From NCBI GenBank assembly GCA_005879815.1, contig VBKA01000032.1, forward strand, positions 4,927-36,099: a stretch of DNA of 31,173 bases. Reading direction: 5' to 3'. Positions within the stretch are counted from its first letter, which is position 1. Every line of letters starts with the position of its first letter. Of this stretch, positions 14,128-24,284 are shown in pieces. The DNA is from Chloroflexota bacterium (GTDB lineage Bacteria; Chloroflexota; Limnocylindria; QHBO01). The position numbers and the translations under genes were made by a program. The notes beneath the pieces were generated by a model. It did not search any database, was not told the origin of the DNA, and saw only the letters and a list, made by a program, of their open reading frames with translations.

Positions 14128-15485
14128 GCGAACGCTCCGTGCTGCACGGCGACGCAGATCTCGAGCGGCAGGCGGCCGGCGACGGGCACGGCTCGAGCAA
14201 CGGCCAGGCGGCAACCCTCAGCTACGACGGTCGCACCACCGAGCTACCCCTGATCCGCGGCTCAGAGGGCGAGCGGGCGATCGACATCGGCCGTCTCCGC
14301 GCGGAGACGGGCCTGATCACCATGGACCGCGGGTACATGAATACCGGCTCGTGCCTATCGGCGATCACCTTCCTCGACGGCGAGCAAGGCGTCCTTCGCT
14401 ATCGCGGCTATCCCATCGAGCAGCTCGCCGAAAAGAGCAGCTTCCTGGAGGTGGCGTACCTGCTCATCTACGGCGAGCTCCCGACGCGCGCGCAGCTCGA
14501 GGCATGGACCAGCGACGTGACGCACCACACGCTCATCCACGAGGAGATGCGCCGCTTCTTCGACAGCTTCCCGTACGACGCCCACCCGATGGCCGTGCTG
14601 GCCTCCGCCACGGTGGGCCTCTCCACGTTCTACCAAGACAGTCACGACCCCTTCGATCCAGCCGCGGTCGAGCTCACCATCCAGCGGCTGATCGCCAAGC
14701 TGCCGACCCTCGCGGCCTGGTCATTCAAGAAGGCGATCGGCCAGCCCTACGTCTATCCCCGCAACGATCTGGACTACGCCGCGAACCTGCTGCACATGAT
14801 GTTCGCGGTGCCCGCCGAGCCCTATGAGGTGCACCCCGACGTCGCCAAGGCGCTCGACCTGCTGCTGATCCTGCACGCGGACCACGAGCAGAACTGCTCC
14901 ACCTCGACCGTGCGGCTGGTGGGGAGCAGTCAGGTCAACCTCTACGCTTCGATCAGCGCCGCGATCTCCGCCCTGTGGGGCCCGCTGCACGGCGGCGCGA
15001 ACGAGGCGGTCATCCGCACCCTGGAGCGGATCGCCGCCGACGGCGGCAACGTGCAGAAGTACATCGACAAGGCCAAGGATCCCAACCACGAGTTCAGGCT
15101 GCCCGGCTTCGGCCACCGCGTGTACAAGAACTTCGACCCTCGCGCCACGATCATCAAGACGGCGGCGGACCGGGTCCTGGCGGCGACCGGCGCGGACGAC
15201 CAGCTGTATGAGATCGCCAGGCAGCTGGAGGAGGTGGCGCTTCACGACGAATACTTCGTCAAGCGCAAGCTCTATCCGAACGTGGACTTCTACTCCGGGC
15301 TGATCTATCGCGCCATCGGCTTCCCGAAGAACATGTTCACCAACTGCTTTGCGATCGGCCGCCTGCCGGGCTGGATCGCGCAGTGGAAGGAGATGATCGG
15401 CTCAGCCGACACCAAGATTGGTCGTCCGCGGCAGATCTACACCGGGGCGACCGCGCGCGACTACGTTCTTCTCGAAGCCCGCTGA
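14124..15485 (+). CDS. gltA: Citrate synthase
   Basis: GltA condenses oxaloacetate and acetyl-CoA to citrate. The 453-residue protein is of the large bacterial GltA type, with LHADHEQN at 250-257 and the catalytic trio His289 (GPLHGG), His331 (GFGHRVY) and Asp388 (VDFYSG). The first 30 residues are poorly conserved. An N-terminal beta segment (residues 31-70) follows, as in hexameric NADH-regulated enzymes; allosteric behaviour is not provable here. The ATG at 14124 makes a four-base overlap with the mdh stop, so malate dehydrogenase and citrate synthase are probably translated together and oxaloacetate made by one feeds the other. The longer upstream open frame from 13593 is translation of mdh in another frame. 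Confidence 0.96.
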   Translation: MSERSVLHGDADLERQAAGDGHGSSNGQAATLSYDGRTTELPLIRGSEGERAIDIGRLRAETGLITMDRGYMNTGSCLSAITFLDGEQGVLRYRGYPIEQLAEKSSFLEVAYLLIYGELPTRAQLEAWTSDVTHHTLIHEEMRRFFDSFPYDAHPMAVLASATVGLSTFYQDSHDPFDPAAVELTIQRLIAKLPTLAAWSFKKAIGQPYVYPRNDLDYAANLLHMMFAVPAEPYEVHPDVAKALDLLLILHADHEQNCSTSTVRLVGSSQVNLYASISAAISALWGPLHGGANEAVIRTLERIAADGGNVQKYIDKAKDPNHEFRLPGFGHRVYKNFDPRATIIKTAADRVLAATGADDQLYEIARQLEEVALHDEYFVKRKLYPNVDFYSGLIYRAIGFPKNMFTNCFAIGRLPGWIAQWKEMIGSADTKIGRPRQIYTGATARDYVLLEAR

Positions 15486-15589
15486 GCGGAGCCCTGGACC
15501 GGTGTACCTGCGGCCTCATCGGTCCACCTGACGCTTCGTCGCGGAATTGACATGCGCTCCGTGCGGGAATCCGGCATAACTACGCGGAC

Positions 15590-16369
15590 ATGCGAGTGAC
15601 CGTGCTCGGGCGAAGCCCGGCTCGTCCCAACCCGGGTGAGGCCTGCGCGGGGTACATCGTCGAAGGCGGCCGGTCACGGGTCATGCTCGACGCCGGCCCC
15701 GGAACGGTTGCCCAGCTCCTCCGCCGCAACACGCCCGATGAGCTGGACGCGGTCGTCATCAGCCACATGCACACCGACCATTGCCTGGACCTGGTGACAT
15801 TGCGCTACAGCTACCCGTGGATCGACGTGGCCAAGAAGCGATTGCTGGTGATCGTGCCCCCCGGCTCCATGGCGCAGATCTCGGAGCTGGCCCTCGGCGC
15901 GGGCTATGTCAACTTCTTCGACAAGAGCTTCATCTTCGACGAGCACGACGGCAAACGGCCGATCGAGATCGGGGATCTCCGCTTCGAGCCTGACGAGACC
16001 CAGCACTACGTGCGCACCTGGGGATTCCGGGTCCAGGCCCGGGGCGCCGGTGAGGATCCGAACAAGATCTTCGCCTTCTCCGCAGATGCCGGGCCGTGCC
16101 CGGCACTGCCCCGCCTGGCGGATCACGCCGACCTCTTCCTGTGCGAGGCGGCCCTTCGCTCACTAAAGGAGGACGATCCGGCGCCACAAAGCCGCGGGCA
16201 CCTGATGCCCGCGGAGGCTGCGGAGGTGGCACAGGGCGCCGGAGCCCGCAAGCTGGTGCTCACCCACATCCCCCTGCCGGACGACGGGAAATGGGCGATT
16301 CAAGAGGCGAAGACCGCCTATGACGGGCCGATCGAGATCGCGGAGACGCTGAAGAGCTACGAGATCTGA
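15590..16369 (+). CDS. MBL-fold metal-dependent hydrolase (RNase Z/phosphodiesterase-like)
   Basis: The 259-residue protein is a metallo-beta-lactamase-fold hydrolase. It opens with MRVTVLG and VMLDAGPGTVAQL. It has the metal motif His59-x-His61-x-Asp63-His64 (SHMHTDH), a further histidine in ETQHYVRTW, the bridging aspartate in FSADAGPCP and a final histidine in LTHIPLP. The short SxHxHxDH architecture resembles RNase Z and the cyclic-nucleotide or cyclic phosphodiester members. The exosite arm of true RNase Z is not evident, so a small-molecule phosphodiesterase is equally possible. The ATG at 15590 follows a 104-base gap after gltA; a CATAAC sequence nine bases upstream could be a -10. The gene converges on a membrane protein with four bases between stops. 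Confidence 0.85.
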   Translation: MRVTVLGRSPARPNPGEACAGYIVEGGRSRVMLDAGPGTVAQLLRRNTPDELDAVVISHMHTDHCLDLVTLRYSYPWIDVAKKRLLVIVPPGSMAQISELALGAGYVNFFDKSFIFDEHDGKRPIEIGDLRFEPDETQHYVRTWGFRVQARGAGEDPNKIFAFSADAGPCPALPRLADHADLFLCEAALRSLKEDDPAPQSRGHLMPAEAAEVAQGAGARKLVLTHIPLPDDGKWAIQEAKTAYDGPIEIAETLKSYEI

Positions 16370-16373
16370 CCGC

Positions 16374-16922
16374 TCATCCGGTGCGCAGTCGAGCGCGGGC
16401 GATGTAGCGATCCGCCGACCAGGTCGCCAAGCCCCAGATGAGGGTGGCCGCGAGCGTCAGGACCAGGGCGGTCGCCGCGGCGATAGGGGCGCCGGGGCCG
16501 GGTGCAAATCCAAAGACCAGCATCGACACCGCGACGAAGGCGAACAGGATGGTCAGCATGACCAGGCCGATCTTGACCGCAGTGAGCAGGAACCAGCCCA
16601 GGCCGTGGCCCTGGGCGCGGCCAGCCAGCCAGAGGACGCAAGGGCCCGAGGCGCCGGTCAGGGCGGTGTACAGGCCTGGGCCGCCGAACAGCGCTCCAAT
16701 CCCCAGCCGCGTGCCACTCAGCAGGTAGACGAGCAGCCAGACTCCCAGCAGCGCGGTGCCAGCCCCGATCCCGATGAGCCAGACCAGCAGGAGCGTGGCG
16801 GTGCCGGCGGAGAGACGCTCCACGAGGTCGCCCTTCTCGTTCGGCACCAGCTCGGTGGGGCCATCCGCCGCCGGTTCCGTGGACGGATCGGGGCGATGGC
16901 TGTCGTGCGATCCGACGCTCAC
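16374..16922 (-). CDS. Four-helix integral membrane protein of unknown function
   Basis: I do not recognise a family. The 182-residue product has a hydrophilic N-terminal segment (1-38) and four predicted transmembrane stretches: ATLLLVWLIGIGAGTALLG, which runs on into WLLVYLL (about 42-68); LYTALTGASGPCVLWLAG (about 84-101); VKIGLVMLTILFAFVAVSML (about 116-136); and AATALVLTLAATLIWGLA (about 148-166). An Arg-rich C-terminus follows. It begins with GTG overlapping the stop of the luciferase-like oxidoreductase (GTGA, 16919-16922), making it third in a coupled run behind the cystathionine enzyme. No signal peptide or catalytic motif is apparent. Context gives no clear function. Confidence 0.65.
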   Translation of the reverse strand: MSVGSHDSHRPDPSTEPAADGPTELVPNEKGDLVERLSAGTATLLLVWLIGIGAGTALLGVWLLVYLLSGTRLGIGALFGGPGLYTALTGASGPCVLWLAGRAQGHGLGWFLLTAVKIGLVMLTILFAFVAVSMLVFGFAPGPGAPIAAATALVLTLAATLIWGLATWSADRYIARARLRTG

Positions 16923-17851
16923 GCGGGAACCTTGAGCGGCACCTCGGCGAGCGGCTCGGCCACCTCGCGGGCGATGGCGCGCATGACGTCGCCGCCGAGC
17001 GCCGGCGCCATGCCCAGGATCACGTGCTGCGCTCCAGCGTCCACGAACGCGCGAGCCTCCTGCAACGCAGTCCGGCGGTCGGATGCCGTCGCGCCGCAGC
17101 TCACCTGCGCACCGAAGGTGAAGCCGGCCTGATCCCGCCCAGCCGATTCGAGCGCCCGGAGCATGGCATCGCGCTTCTCCACGAGATAGCCGATCTCACC
17201 CGCCCGATTTCCGGGCATCAGCCACCCGGACGCCGCGCGGGCCGCGAGGGCCATCCCTCGCGGCTTCTGGCCGCCCAGCCAGATCGGCGGGCCATGCGTC
17301 GAGCGGGGCGGCGGGTCGTTGGTCGCGTCCCGCAGCGGGTAGAAGGGATCATCGAGCGTCACGCCCGGCTCGGAACGAGCCGCCTCGGAGAAGAGCGCGC
17401 GCAGCACGCCCACGGCTGACTCGAGCCGGTCGATCCGCTCGCGGATCGGCGGAAGGGGGATACCAAAGGCATCGTGCTCGCCCTCGTGCCAGCCGGCGCC
17501 GAGGCCCACGATGAAGTGGCCATCGGTCACCTGGTCCATCACGGTCGCTGCCTTGGCGACGAGGGCTGGGTGGCGGAACGTGTTCGCCAGCACCGCGTGA
17601 CCGAGCCGCTTGCCGGGGACCCGGTGGGCGAGGGCCGCCATCAGCGTGAATGCTTCCCAGGACTGGCCGCCACGCCCGCGAGTCGCATCCATGAGGTGGT
17701 CCGCCATCCAGCCAGCGGCGAAGACCTCGATCTCTCCAGCGGCCTGCCACACCTCGTCGAGCGCCTCCCAGGTGACGCCGATGGGCGTGGTCTTGAAACC
17801 GATCGTCAGTCGACCGCTCAGCGGGTCGGCGGGCGGAGCGCTGCCGATCAC
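16919..17851 (-). CDS. LLM class (luciferase-like) F420-dependent oxidoreductase
   Basis: The 310-residue protein is a bacterial-luciferase-like TIM-barrel oxidoreductase. Family landmarks are LTIGFKTTPIGVTWEAL at the first strand, LGHAVLANTFRHPALVAK-type strand three, MDQVTDGHFIVGLGAGW (the conserved GR/HFxxGLGAGW), ERIDRLESAVGVLRALF and PPIWLGGQKPRGM. Members use FMN or coenzyme F420; the pattern here is the one usually annotated as F420-dependent, but cofactor choice is inference. The substrate is unknown. The GTG at 17851 overlaps the stop of the upstream PLP enzyme (GTGA); the open frame continues to 18292 but that part is antisense-like translation of the neighbour. The gene is also overlapped at its end by the membrane-protein start. 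Confidence 0.86.
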   Translation of the reverse strand: MIGSAPPADPLSGRLTIGFKTTPIGVTWEALDEVWQAAGEIEVFAAGWMADHLMDATRGRGGQSWEAFTLMAALAHRVPGKRLGHAVLANTFRHPALVAKAATVMDQVTDGHFIVGLGAGWHEGEHDAFGIPLPPIRERIDRLESAVGVLRALFSEAARSEPGVTLDDPFYPLRDATNDPPPRSTHGPPIWLGGQKPRGMALAARAASGWLMPGNRAGEIGYLVEKRDAMLRALESAGRDQAGFTFGAQVSCGATASDRRTALQEARAFVDAGAQHVILGMAPALGGDVMRAIAREVAEPLAEVPLKVPA

Positions 17852-19035
17852 GCTGACGTCGCGGCGAACGCCGCGTCGAGGTCCGCCACCAGGTCGTCGA
17901 CGCTCTCGATCCCGACGGAGAGCCGGATGAGCGCCGCCGGCACCGCCAGCGGCGTCTCGGCAACCGACTGGTGGGTCATGCCGGCCGGCACCTCGATCAG
18001 TGATTCGACGGCGCCCAGCGATTCGGCGAGCGTGAAGAGCCGCGTGCAGCCCGCGATGGCGCGCGCGCGGGCCGCGCCGCCCGCAGCCTCGGCGACCTCG
18101 AAGCTGACCATCGCGCCGGGCAGGTGCATCTGTCGCCGCACCAAGTCTCGGTCCGGATGCTCCGGCAGGCCCGGATATCGGACCCGGTCGACTTCCCCCC
18201 GCCCGCCAAGCCAAGCCGCCAGCAGCGCCGCGCTGGCAGAGGCGCGCTCCATGCGCAGCGCCAGGGTTCGCAACCCGCGCAGCACGAGCCAACAGTCGAA
18301 GGGGCTGGGGACCGCCCCGGCAGCGTTCTGGTTGAATCGCAGCCGCTCGGCCAGGTCGTCGCGCCGCGTGGCCAGCACACCGCCGACCACGTCCGAGTGG
18401 CCCCCGAGGTACTTCGTCGCCGAGTGGAGGACGATGTCTGCGCCCAGCTCGAGCGGTCGCTGCAGGAACGGCGTGGCGAACGTATTGTCAACGACGGTCA
18501 GGGCTCCCCTGCCGGCCGCCAGCCGGACCACCGCGCTGATGTCGACGATCTTGAGCAGAGGGTTGGTGGGCGTCTCGACCCACACCAGGCGGACGGTCTC
18601 GTTGTCGGCCAGCGCCCGGGCGAGGGCGTCCAGGTCGCTCAGGTCGACCGGGATCGGCTCGATGCCGTAGCGCCGCCAGACGCGATCGGCGAGGCGCCAG
18701 GTCCCGCCGTAGACATCGTCGCTGATCAGGATGGCGTCGCCGGGATCGAGCAGGTAGAGCACGTTCTGGGTGGCGGCCATGCCGGAGGCGTAGGCGATGC
18801 CGTGCTGACCCGTCTCCAGGTCGGCGATCGCCGCCTCGAGGGCGCGACGGGTGGGGTTGTCGGTCCGGGCATAGTCGTACCCCTCGCGCAGCTCGCCAAC
18901 CGCGTTCTGCTTGAAGGTGGTGCTCATCTCGATGGCCGGGATGACCGCACCCGTCGCGGGATCCGGTTCGGCGCCGGCGTGCACGGTTCGCGTCTCGAAG
19001 CGGTCGATCCGCTCGCGATCCTTGGGATCAGGCAT
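17848..19035 (-). CDS. Cystathionine gamma-synthase/gamma-lyase (Cys/Met metabolism PLP enzyme)
   Basis: The 395-residue protein belongs to the fold-type I PLP family acting in transsulfuration. It has FETRTVHAG at the start, YDYARTDNPTR (active-site tyrosine), YASGMAA, VWVETPTNPLL, VDNTFATPFLQRPLELGAD and the PLP lysine in SATKYLGGHSD. Forward (gamma-synthase, MetB) and reverse (gamma-lyase) enzymes are hard to separate by sequence. Because a cystathionine beta-synthase lies two genes upstream on the same strand, the lyase role making cysteine and 2-oxobutyrate seems likelier. The ATG at 19035 is preferred to one at 19068; a CACAAT box lies nine bases before it. The luciferase-like gene follows with a four-base overlap. 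Confidence 0.9.
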   Translation of the reverse strand: MPDPKDRERIDRFETRTVHAGAEPDPATGAVIPAIEMSTTFKQNAVGELREGYDYARTDNPTRRALEAAIADLETGQHGIAYASGMAATQNVLYLLDPGDAILISDDVYGGTWRLADRVWRRYGIEPIPVDLSDLDALARALADNETVRLVWVETPTNPLLKIVDISAVVRLAAGRGALTVVDNTFATPFLQRPLELGADIVLHSATKYLGGHSDVVGGVLATRRDDLAERLRFNQNAAGAVPSPFDCWLVLRGLRTLALRMERASASAALLAAWLGGRGEVDRVRYPGLPEHPDRDLVRRQMHLPGAMVSFEVAEAAGGAARARAIAGCTRLFTLAESLGAVESLIEVPAGMTHQSVAETPLAVPAALIRLSVGIESVDDLVADLDAAFAATSA

Positions 19036-19296
19036 GCGCGGGCCATTGTGGCATGCACCTCGGATCAATCAGCCGCACCGAAGGCGGCCTCTGCGCGCGA
19101 ATGTGACGCTGCAGTCTCCAGTCATCCATCGAACGCCAACAACGAGCCCGGCGACAACCGTTCGGGCGCCGAATGAGATGCCTCCGTCACAAGCGGACCA
19201 CTGACGAACCGTCATGCGGCAGACAGCCGGACCTTGTTGGTCGTTACGCGCTCCAGGGAGCACATGCGAACTGGAGTACGTGCGGTGAGTGTCTCG
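19036..19296. other. Intergenic region between mmsA and the cystathionine enzyme gene
   Basis: This 261-base stretch separates two minus-strand genes. It has a lower-GC patch than its surroundings but no convincing small gene, RNA gene or repeat. The only candidate signal is CACAAT close to the downstream ATG. Short open frames here lack ribosome binding sites. Confidence 0.5.
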
Positions 19297-20832
<1,536 letters not shown>

Positions 20833-20839
20833 GAGTCAG

Positions 20840-20871
20840 TCCTCAGTGCCAAACGTCCGCCCACAACGATA
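20840..20871 (-). promoter_or_regulatory. mmsA ribosome binding site and possible -10 box
   Basis: GAGGA at 20840-20844 is seven bases before the ATG. TATCGT at 20866-20871 lies 33 bases before it. Together they suggest a conventional leadered transcript, unlike the leaderless pattern elsewhere in the window. Confidence 0.4.
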
Positions 20872-20908
20872 CTCCGCGCGTGGGACGAAGCTCAAAGCGC
20901 CACTCCGG

Positions 20909-21961
20909 TCAGGAGGACGGTCGCGGCCTAGACTCATGCCGCACCACCGGGCCCATGTCGGTCACACGCCAGTCGTAGTCGGCCACACGTTCATCCGCCC
21001 CGAGCACCCCAACCCGCCGAAGCCACTCGTCCTCGTAGAGCTTGCCCAGGTAGTTCCGACCTGAGTCCGGCAGCAGCACTACGAAGACCGCACGCGCATC
21101 CGCGACCTGGCGGGCGCTCTGGAGGGCGGCCCACAGCGCGGTTCCGCACGATTCGCCCATCAGGATCCCCTCGCTCCGCGTCGCCTGCCGTGCGGTGAGG
21201 AAGGCATCGCGGTCCGAGACGCGGACGATGCTGTCGCACACCTCGCGGTCATAGGTATCCGGCCAGAAGTCCTCGCCCACCCCCTCGGTCAGGTAGGGGC
21301 GCGGCGTGTCACCCGAGAAGACGCTCCCCTCCGTGTCGGCGCCCACCACCACCAGGTCCGGCTTGCGCTCCTTGAGGTATCGACCGACTCCCGATATCGT
21401 CCCTCCGGTTCCGATCCCCGCCACGAAGTGCGTGACACGGCCTTCCGTGGCATCCCAGATCTCCGGCCCAGTGTCCTGATAGTGGGCTTCGGGATTGGCC
21501 GGGTTGGTGTACTGGTCCGGCTTCCATGCTCCGGGGATCTCCCGCGCCAGGCGATCGCTGACCCGGTAGTAGCTGCGCTCGTCGTCGGGGTCGACATCGG
21601 TAGGGCACATGACCACCTCGGCGCCGTAGGCGCGCAGCAGCGCCCGCTTCTCCTCCGACTGCTTGTCGGCCATGACGAAGATGCAGCGATAGCCGCGCGT
21701 CGCGGCAACCATCGCCAGCCCAACGCCAGTGTTCCCGCTGGTTGGTTCCACGATCGTGCCGCCGGGCTTCAGCAGGCCGGCGCGCTCGGCGGCCTCGATC
21801 ATCGGCAACCCGATGCGGTCCTTCACCGATCCGCCCGGGTTCATCGCCTCGAGCTTGGCCACCACCCGGCCAGCAACGCCGTCGGCCAATTTGTCCAGGG
21901 CGACGAGCGGTGTGCCGCCGATCGCGGCGGTGATGTCTGGGAGGATCTCCGGCTCAGCCAG
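20909..21961 (-). CDS. Cystathionine beta-synthase lacking CBS domains (actinobacterial type)
   Basis: This PLP enzyme closely follows the catalytic part of Mycobacterium tuberculosis Rv1077-type cystathionine beta-synthase. Matches include AAIGGTPLV, EAMNPGGSVKDRI with the PLP lysine (Lys47), PTSGNTGVGLA, DPDDERSYYRVSDRLA, GAWKPDQYTNP, VAGIGTGGTISGVGRYLKE, EGSVFSGD and LTEGVGEDFWP. It should condense serine with homocysteine; cysteine-synthase activity is also possible. Homologues have about 460 residues with two C-terminal CBS domains. This one ends after about 350 and no CBS domain can fit before mmsA. The start is uncertain: the frame has no ATG nearby. I use CTG at 21961, seven bases after GGAG; the next GTG (22003) would overlap lgt by about 50 bases. 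Confidence 0.88.
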   Translation of the reverse strand: MAEPEILPDITAAIGGTPLVALDKLADGVAGRVVAKLEAMNPGGSVKDRIGLPMIEAAERAGLLKPGGTIVEPTSGNTGVGLAMVAATRGYRCIFVMADKQSEEKRALLRAYGAEVVMCPTDVDPDDERSYYRVSDRLAREIPGAWKPDQYTNPANPEAHYQDTGPEIWDATEGRVTHFVAGIGTGGTISGVGRYLKERKPDLVVVGADTEGSVFSGDTPRPYLTEGVGEDFWPDTYDREVCDSIVRVSDRDAFLTARQATRSEGILMGESCGTALWAALQSARQVADARAVFVVLLPDSGRNYLGKLYEDEWLRRVGVLGADERVADYDWRVTDMGPVVRHESRPRPSS

Positions 21962-22850
21962 GAGACGGCTCCGACCTGGGGGGCGGCGCCGGCGCTGGGC
22001 CACCGCCAGCGGTGCCGGCCGGCGGGGCTCGATGCATCCAGGCCCCCGGCGTCCCCCAGCCCCGCGCGTGGCGCAGGATGAGGAAGCCTGCCGCCGCGAG
22101 GACTCCCGCCAGGCCCAGCCAGGTCGCCGTCGGCAATGGGCCGATGTACCAGTTGCCCACGCGCAGCGTCTCGAGCGCCGACCGCACCCAGCCGTACCAG
22201 ACGATGTAGAGGAGGGCCACGTCTCCGTCGTACAGGCGCCTGGCATAGCGCCGCGCGACATACAGCAGGACTGCCATCCCGATCAGGTTGAGAATCGCCT
22301 CGTAGGCGAAGAGCGGAATGAAGTGCGTCACCGCCACCGGGTAGGTGATCGGGTCCCAGGGCGTGCCGGCGCGGTGGGCCGCATCGATCGGAATGCCCCA
22401 CGGCAGTGTGGTGGGTGGCCCGTACAGCTCCTGGTTCACGAAGTTGCCGAGGCGACCGATGGCCTGGCCCAGCAGCAGGGCCGGCGCGAAGATGTCCAGC
22501 CACCGGGCGAAGGGCATGCCGTTGCGGCGCGTATACCACCCGATACCCAGGGCCCCGCCGATGATCGCGCCCGGGATGCCGATCCCGCCGTTCCATATCT
22601 GGGGGATCAGCAGGGGATCCTTGGAGTACACCGGGCCCCACTCATGCATGACGTGGTAGAGCCGGGCTCCAACGATGCTGGTCACGATCACCAGCAGCAG
22701 CATCGACCAGCCCTTGTCCGGGTCCTCGCCTCGGCGGCGAGCCTCCCGCGTGCCCAGCAAGGCGCCAGCCAGCACGGCCGTGGCGATGATGATCCCGTAC
22801 CAGTGGACCTGGATGGGCCCGAGGTGGAGGGCAATGGGATCGATGAACAT
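21954..22850 (-). CDS. lgt: Prolipoprotein diacylglyceryl transferase
   Basis: Lgt transfers a diacylglyceryl group from phosphatidylglycerol to the lipobox cysteine of prelipoproteins at the cytoplasmic membrane. The 298-residue protein has the family signature GQAIGRLGNFVNQELYG at 128-144, HWYGIIIA at the first membrane segment, GARLYHVM near 61-68, GGIGIPGAIIGG at 88-99 and a late FAYEAILN. About seven membrane segments are visible. The C-terminal 35 residues are a Pro/Ala-rich tail. The ATG at 22850 lies 11 bases after the MFS stop, so it is probably co-transcribed with that exporter. Its end overlaps the presumed start of the cystathionine beta-synthase gene. Confidence 0.95.
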   Translation of the reverse strand: MFIDPIALHLGPIQVHWYGIIIATAVLAGALLGTREARRRGEDPDKGWSMLLLVIVTSIVGARLYHVMHEWGPVYSKDPLLIPQIWNGGIGIPGAIIGGALGIGWYTRRNGMPFARWLDIFAPALLLGQAIGRLGNFVNQELYGPPTTLPWGIPIDAAHRAGTPWDPITYPVAVTHFIPLFAYEAILNLIGMAVLLYVARRYARRLYDGDVALLYIVWYGWVRSALETLRVGNWYIGPLPTATWLGLAGVLAAAGFLILRHARGWGTPGAWMHRAPPAGTAGGGPAPAPPPRSEPSPG

Positions 22851-22861
22851 CGGCCGGAATT

Positions 22862-24181
22862 CTACCCCGGCCGAGCAGCCGAGCCGGATCCCACGATTGG
22901 TTCCGAATCCGCTCCGATCCCGGGTGCGTCCGGCGCCGCGGTGGCTGCCTCAATGGCACCGACATGCCCCGGGAAGCGGTCGAGGCGGCGGAGCGCGGGA
23001 AAGAGCCACGTCCACAGCCCGGCCACTGCGATGGTCGCTGCACCGCCGACCAGGACCGCGGGCACGGTACCCAGCCACGCCGCGGTGACGCCCGATTCGA
23101 ACTCGCCGAGCTCATTGCTGGCGCCGATGAACACCGCGTTCACGGCACTCACCCGCCCGCGGATCGCATCGGGCGTCTCCAGCTGTACGAGCAGGTGCCG
23201 GACGTAGACGCTCACCATGTCGGCCGCCCCCATCACCGCCAGCGCCGCCAGCGACAGTGGGAAGCTGGTCGAGACGCCAAAGAGGAGGGTCGCGACCCCG
23301 AAGACGGCGACCCCGCCGAACATCGCACGACCGACGTGCCGGCTCAACGGTCGAGCGCTGAGCAGCGCCGCGCAGACAGCTCCGCCAAGCGCCGGTGCCG
23401 CGCGCAGGATCCCGAGCCCCGTTGGTCCCACGCGCAGGATGTCGCTGGCGTAGACCGGCAGCAACGCCGTCGCACCGCCGAAGAGGACCGCGAACAGATC
23501 GAGGGAGATCGAGCCAAGGACCACCGGGCGCCGGCGCACGAAGCTGATCCCCAAGAAGAGCTCCTTGGCGGTGATCGGTTCGCGGGTTCGTTCCGTCCGT
23601 CCGCCCCTCGACAACGCAAGGGTCAGAAGACTGGCGATGGCCATCAGCACCGCGACGCTCACGTACACCACGGCTGGCCCGGCGAGGAAGACCAGCCCGC
23701 CGATCGCTGGGCCGGCGATGGTCGCGACCTGCAGCGCGGATGAGTTGATGGCCACCGCGCCCCCGAAGTCGGCGCGCGGAACGAGGTTTGGCAGCAGCGC
23801 CTGCCCCGTCGGCATGTTGAAGGCGCGCGCCGTCCCGAATAGGGCCATCACCGCAAAGATTGGTGCGGGGTCGCTGACGCCGGTGGCGCTGAACCAGGTG
23901 AGGGCGACGTCGCACAGTGCCAGGGTTGCATAGCAGGCGGCGACGATCCGCCTGCGGTCCCAGCGATCGGCCGCTTGGCCCGCGGGCAGGATCAGCAGCA
24001 CGAAGGGCAGGAATTGGCTCAGGCCCACCAGCCCCAGGTCCAGCGGTCGCCGGGTCAGCTGGTAGACCTGGTAACCGACCGCGACAGTCACCATCTGTGC
24101 GCCGACATTGGCGAGCAGGCGTGCCGCGAGGAACCGCCGGAAGTCGGCGTGGCGCAGGGCGGAAGGAAGCCGCTCCGTCAT
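22862..24181 (-). CDS. MFS transporter (EntS/MFS_3-like exporter)
   Basis: The 439-residue product is a 12-segment major facilitator of the group that includes enterobactin and macrolide exporters. Landmarks are FRRFLAARLLANVGAQMVTVAVGYQVYQLT-type opening segments, the loop 2-3 motif PAGQAADRWDRRRIV, GTARAFNMPTGQALLPNLV, LPVYASDILRVGPTGLG and TPDAIRGRVSAVNAVFIGASNELG. The last is the typical RGRV(S/M)A segment of this subgroup. It probably extrudes a small organic compound by proton antiport; the substrate is unknown. The ATG at 24181 is chosen because conserved sequence starts immediately; the open frame to 24340 is not homologous. The C-terminal 30 residues are a Gly/Ala-rich tail. It precedes lgt by 11 bases. 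Confidence 0.88.
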   Translation of the reverse strand: MTERLPSALRHADFRRFLAARLLANVGAQMVTVAVGYQVYQLTRRPLDLGLVGLSQFLPFVLLILPAGQAADRWDRRRIVAACYATLALCDVALTWFSATGVSDPAPIFAVMALFGTARAFNMPTGQALLPNLVPRADFGGAVAINSSALQVATIAGPAIGGLVFLAGPAVVYVSVAVLMAIASLLTLALSRGGRTERTREPITAKELFLGISFVRRRPVVLGSISLDLFAVLFGGATALLPVYASDILRVGPTGLGILRAAPALGGAVCAALLSARPLSRHVGRAMFGGVAVFGVATLLFGVSTSFPLSLAALAVMGAADMVSVYVRHLLVQLETPDAIRGRVSAVNAVFIGASNELGEFESGVTAAWLGTVPAVLVGGAATIAVAGLWTWLFPALRRLDRFPGHVGAIEAATAAPDAPGIGADSEPIVGSGSAARPG

Positions 24182-24255
24182 CGGGACGCCCACCTTACCG
24201 CAGTGATACCGCAGGGGCCGCGCAGCAAGCTCTTCCCGATCAAGCGGCGGGCCTG

Positions 24256-24281
24256 TATCGTCCGCCGGAGGAACGGAGGGG
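24256..24281 (+). promoter_or_regulatory. Promoter -10 and ribosome binding site of the MFS gene
   Basis: TATCGT at 24256-24261 and GGAGGGG at 24275-24281 precede the ATG at 24285, giving a short leader with a strong Shine-Dalgarno. The 103-base gap is shared with the divergent exporter gene. Confidence 0.4.
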
Positions 24282-24284
24282 CAG

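Noticed and set aside
15547..15580. TTGACA plus CATAAC as a sigma-70 promoter for the MBL-fold gene
   Set aside because: The spacing between the two hexamers is 22 bases, too long for a standard promoter; only the CATAAC near the ATG is plausible.
20909..21961. Simple cysteine synthase (CysK) identity for the PLP enzyme
   Set aside because: The segments DERSYYRVSDRLA, GAWKPDQYTNP and EGVGEDFWP follow actinobacterial cystathionine beta-synthase rather than CysK, although dual activity cannot be excluded.
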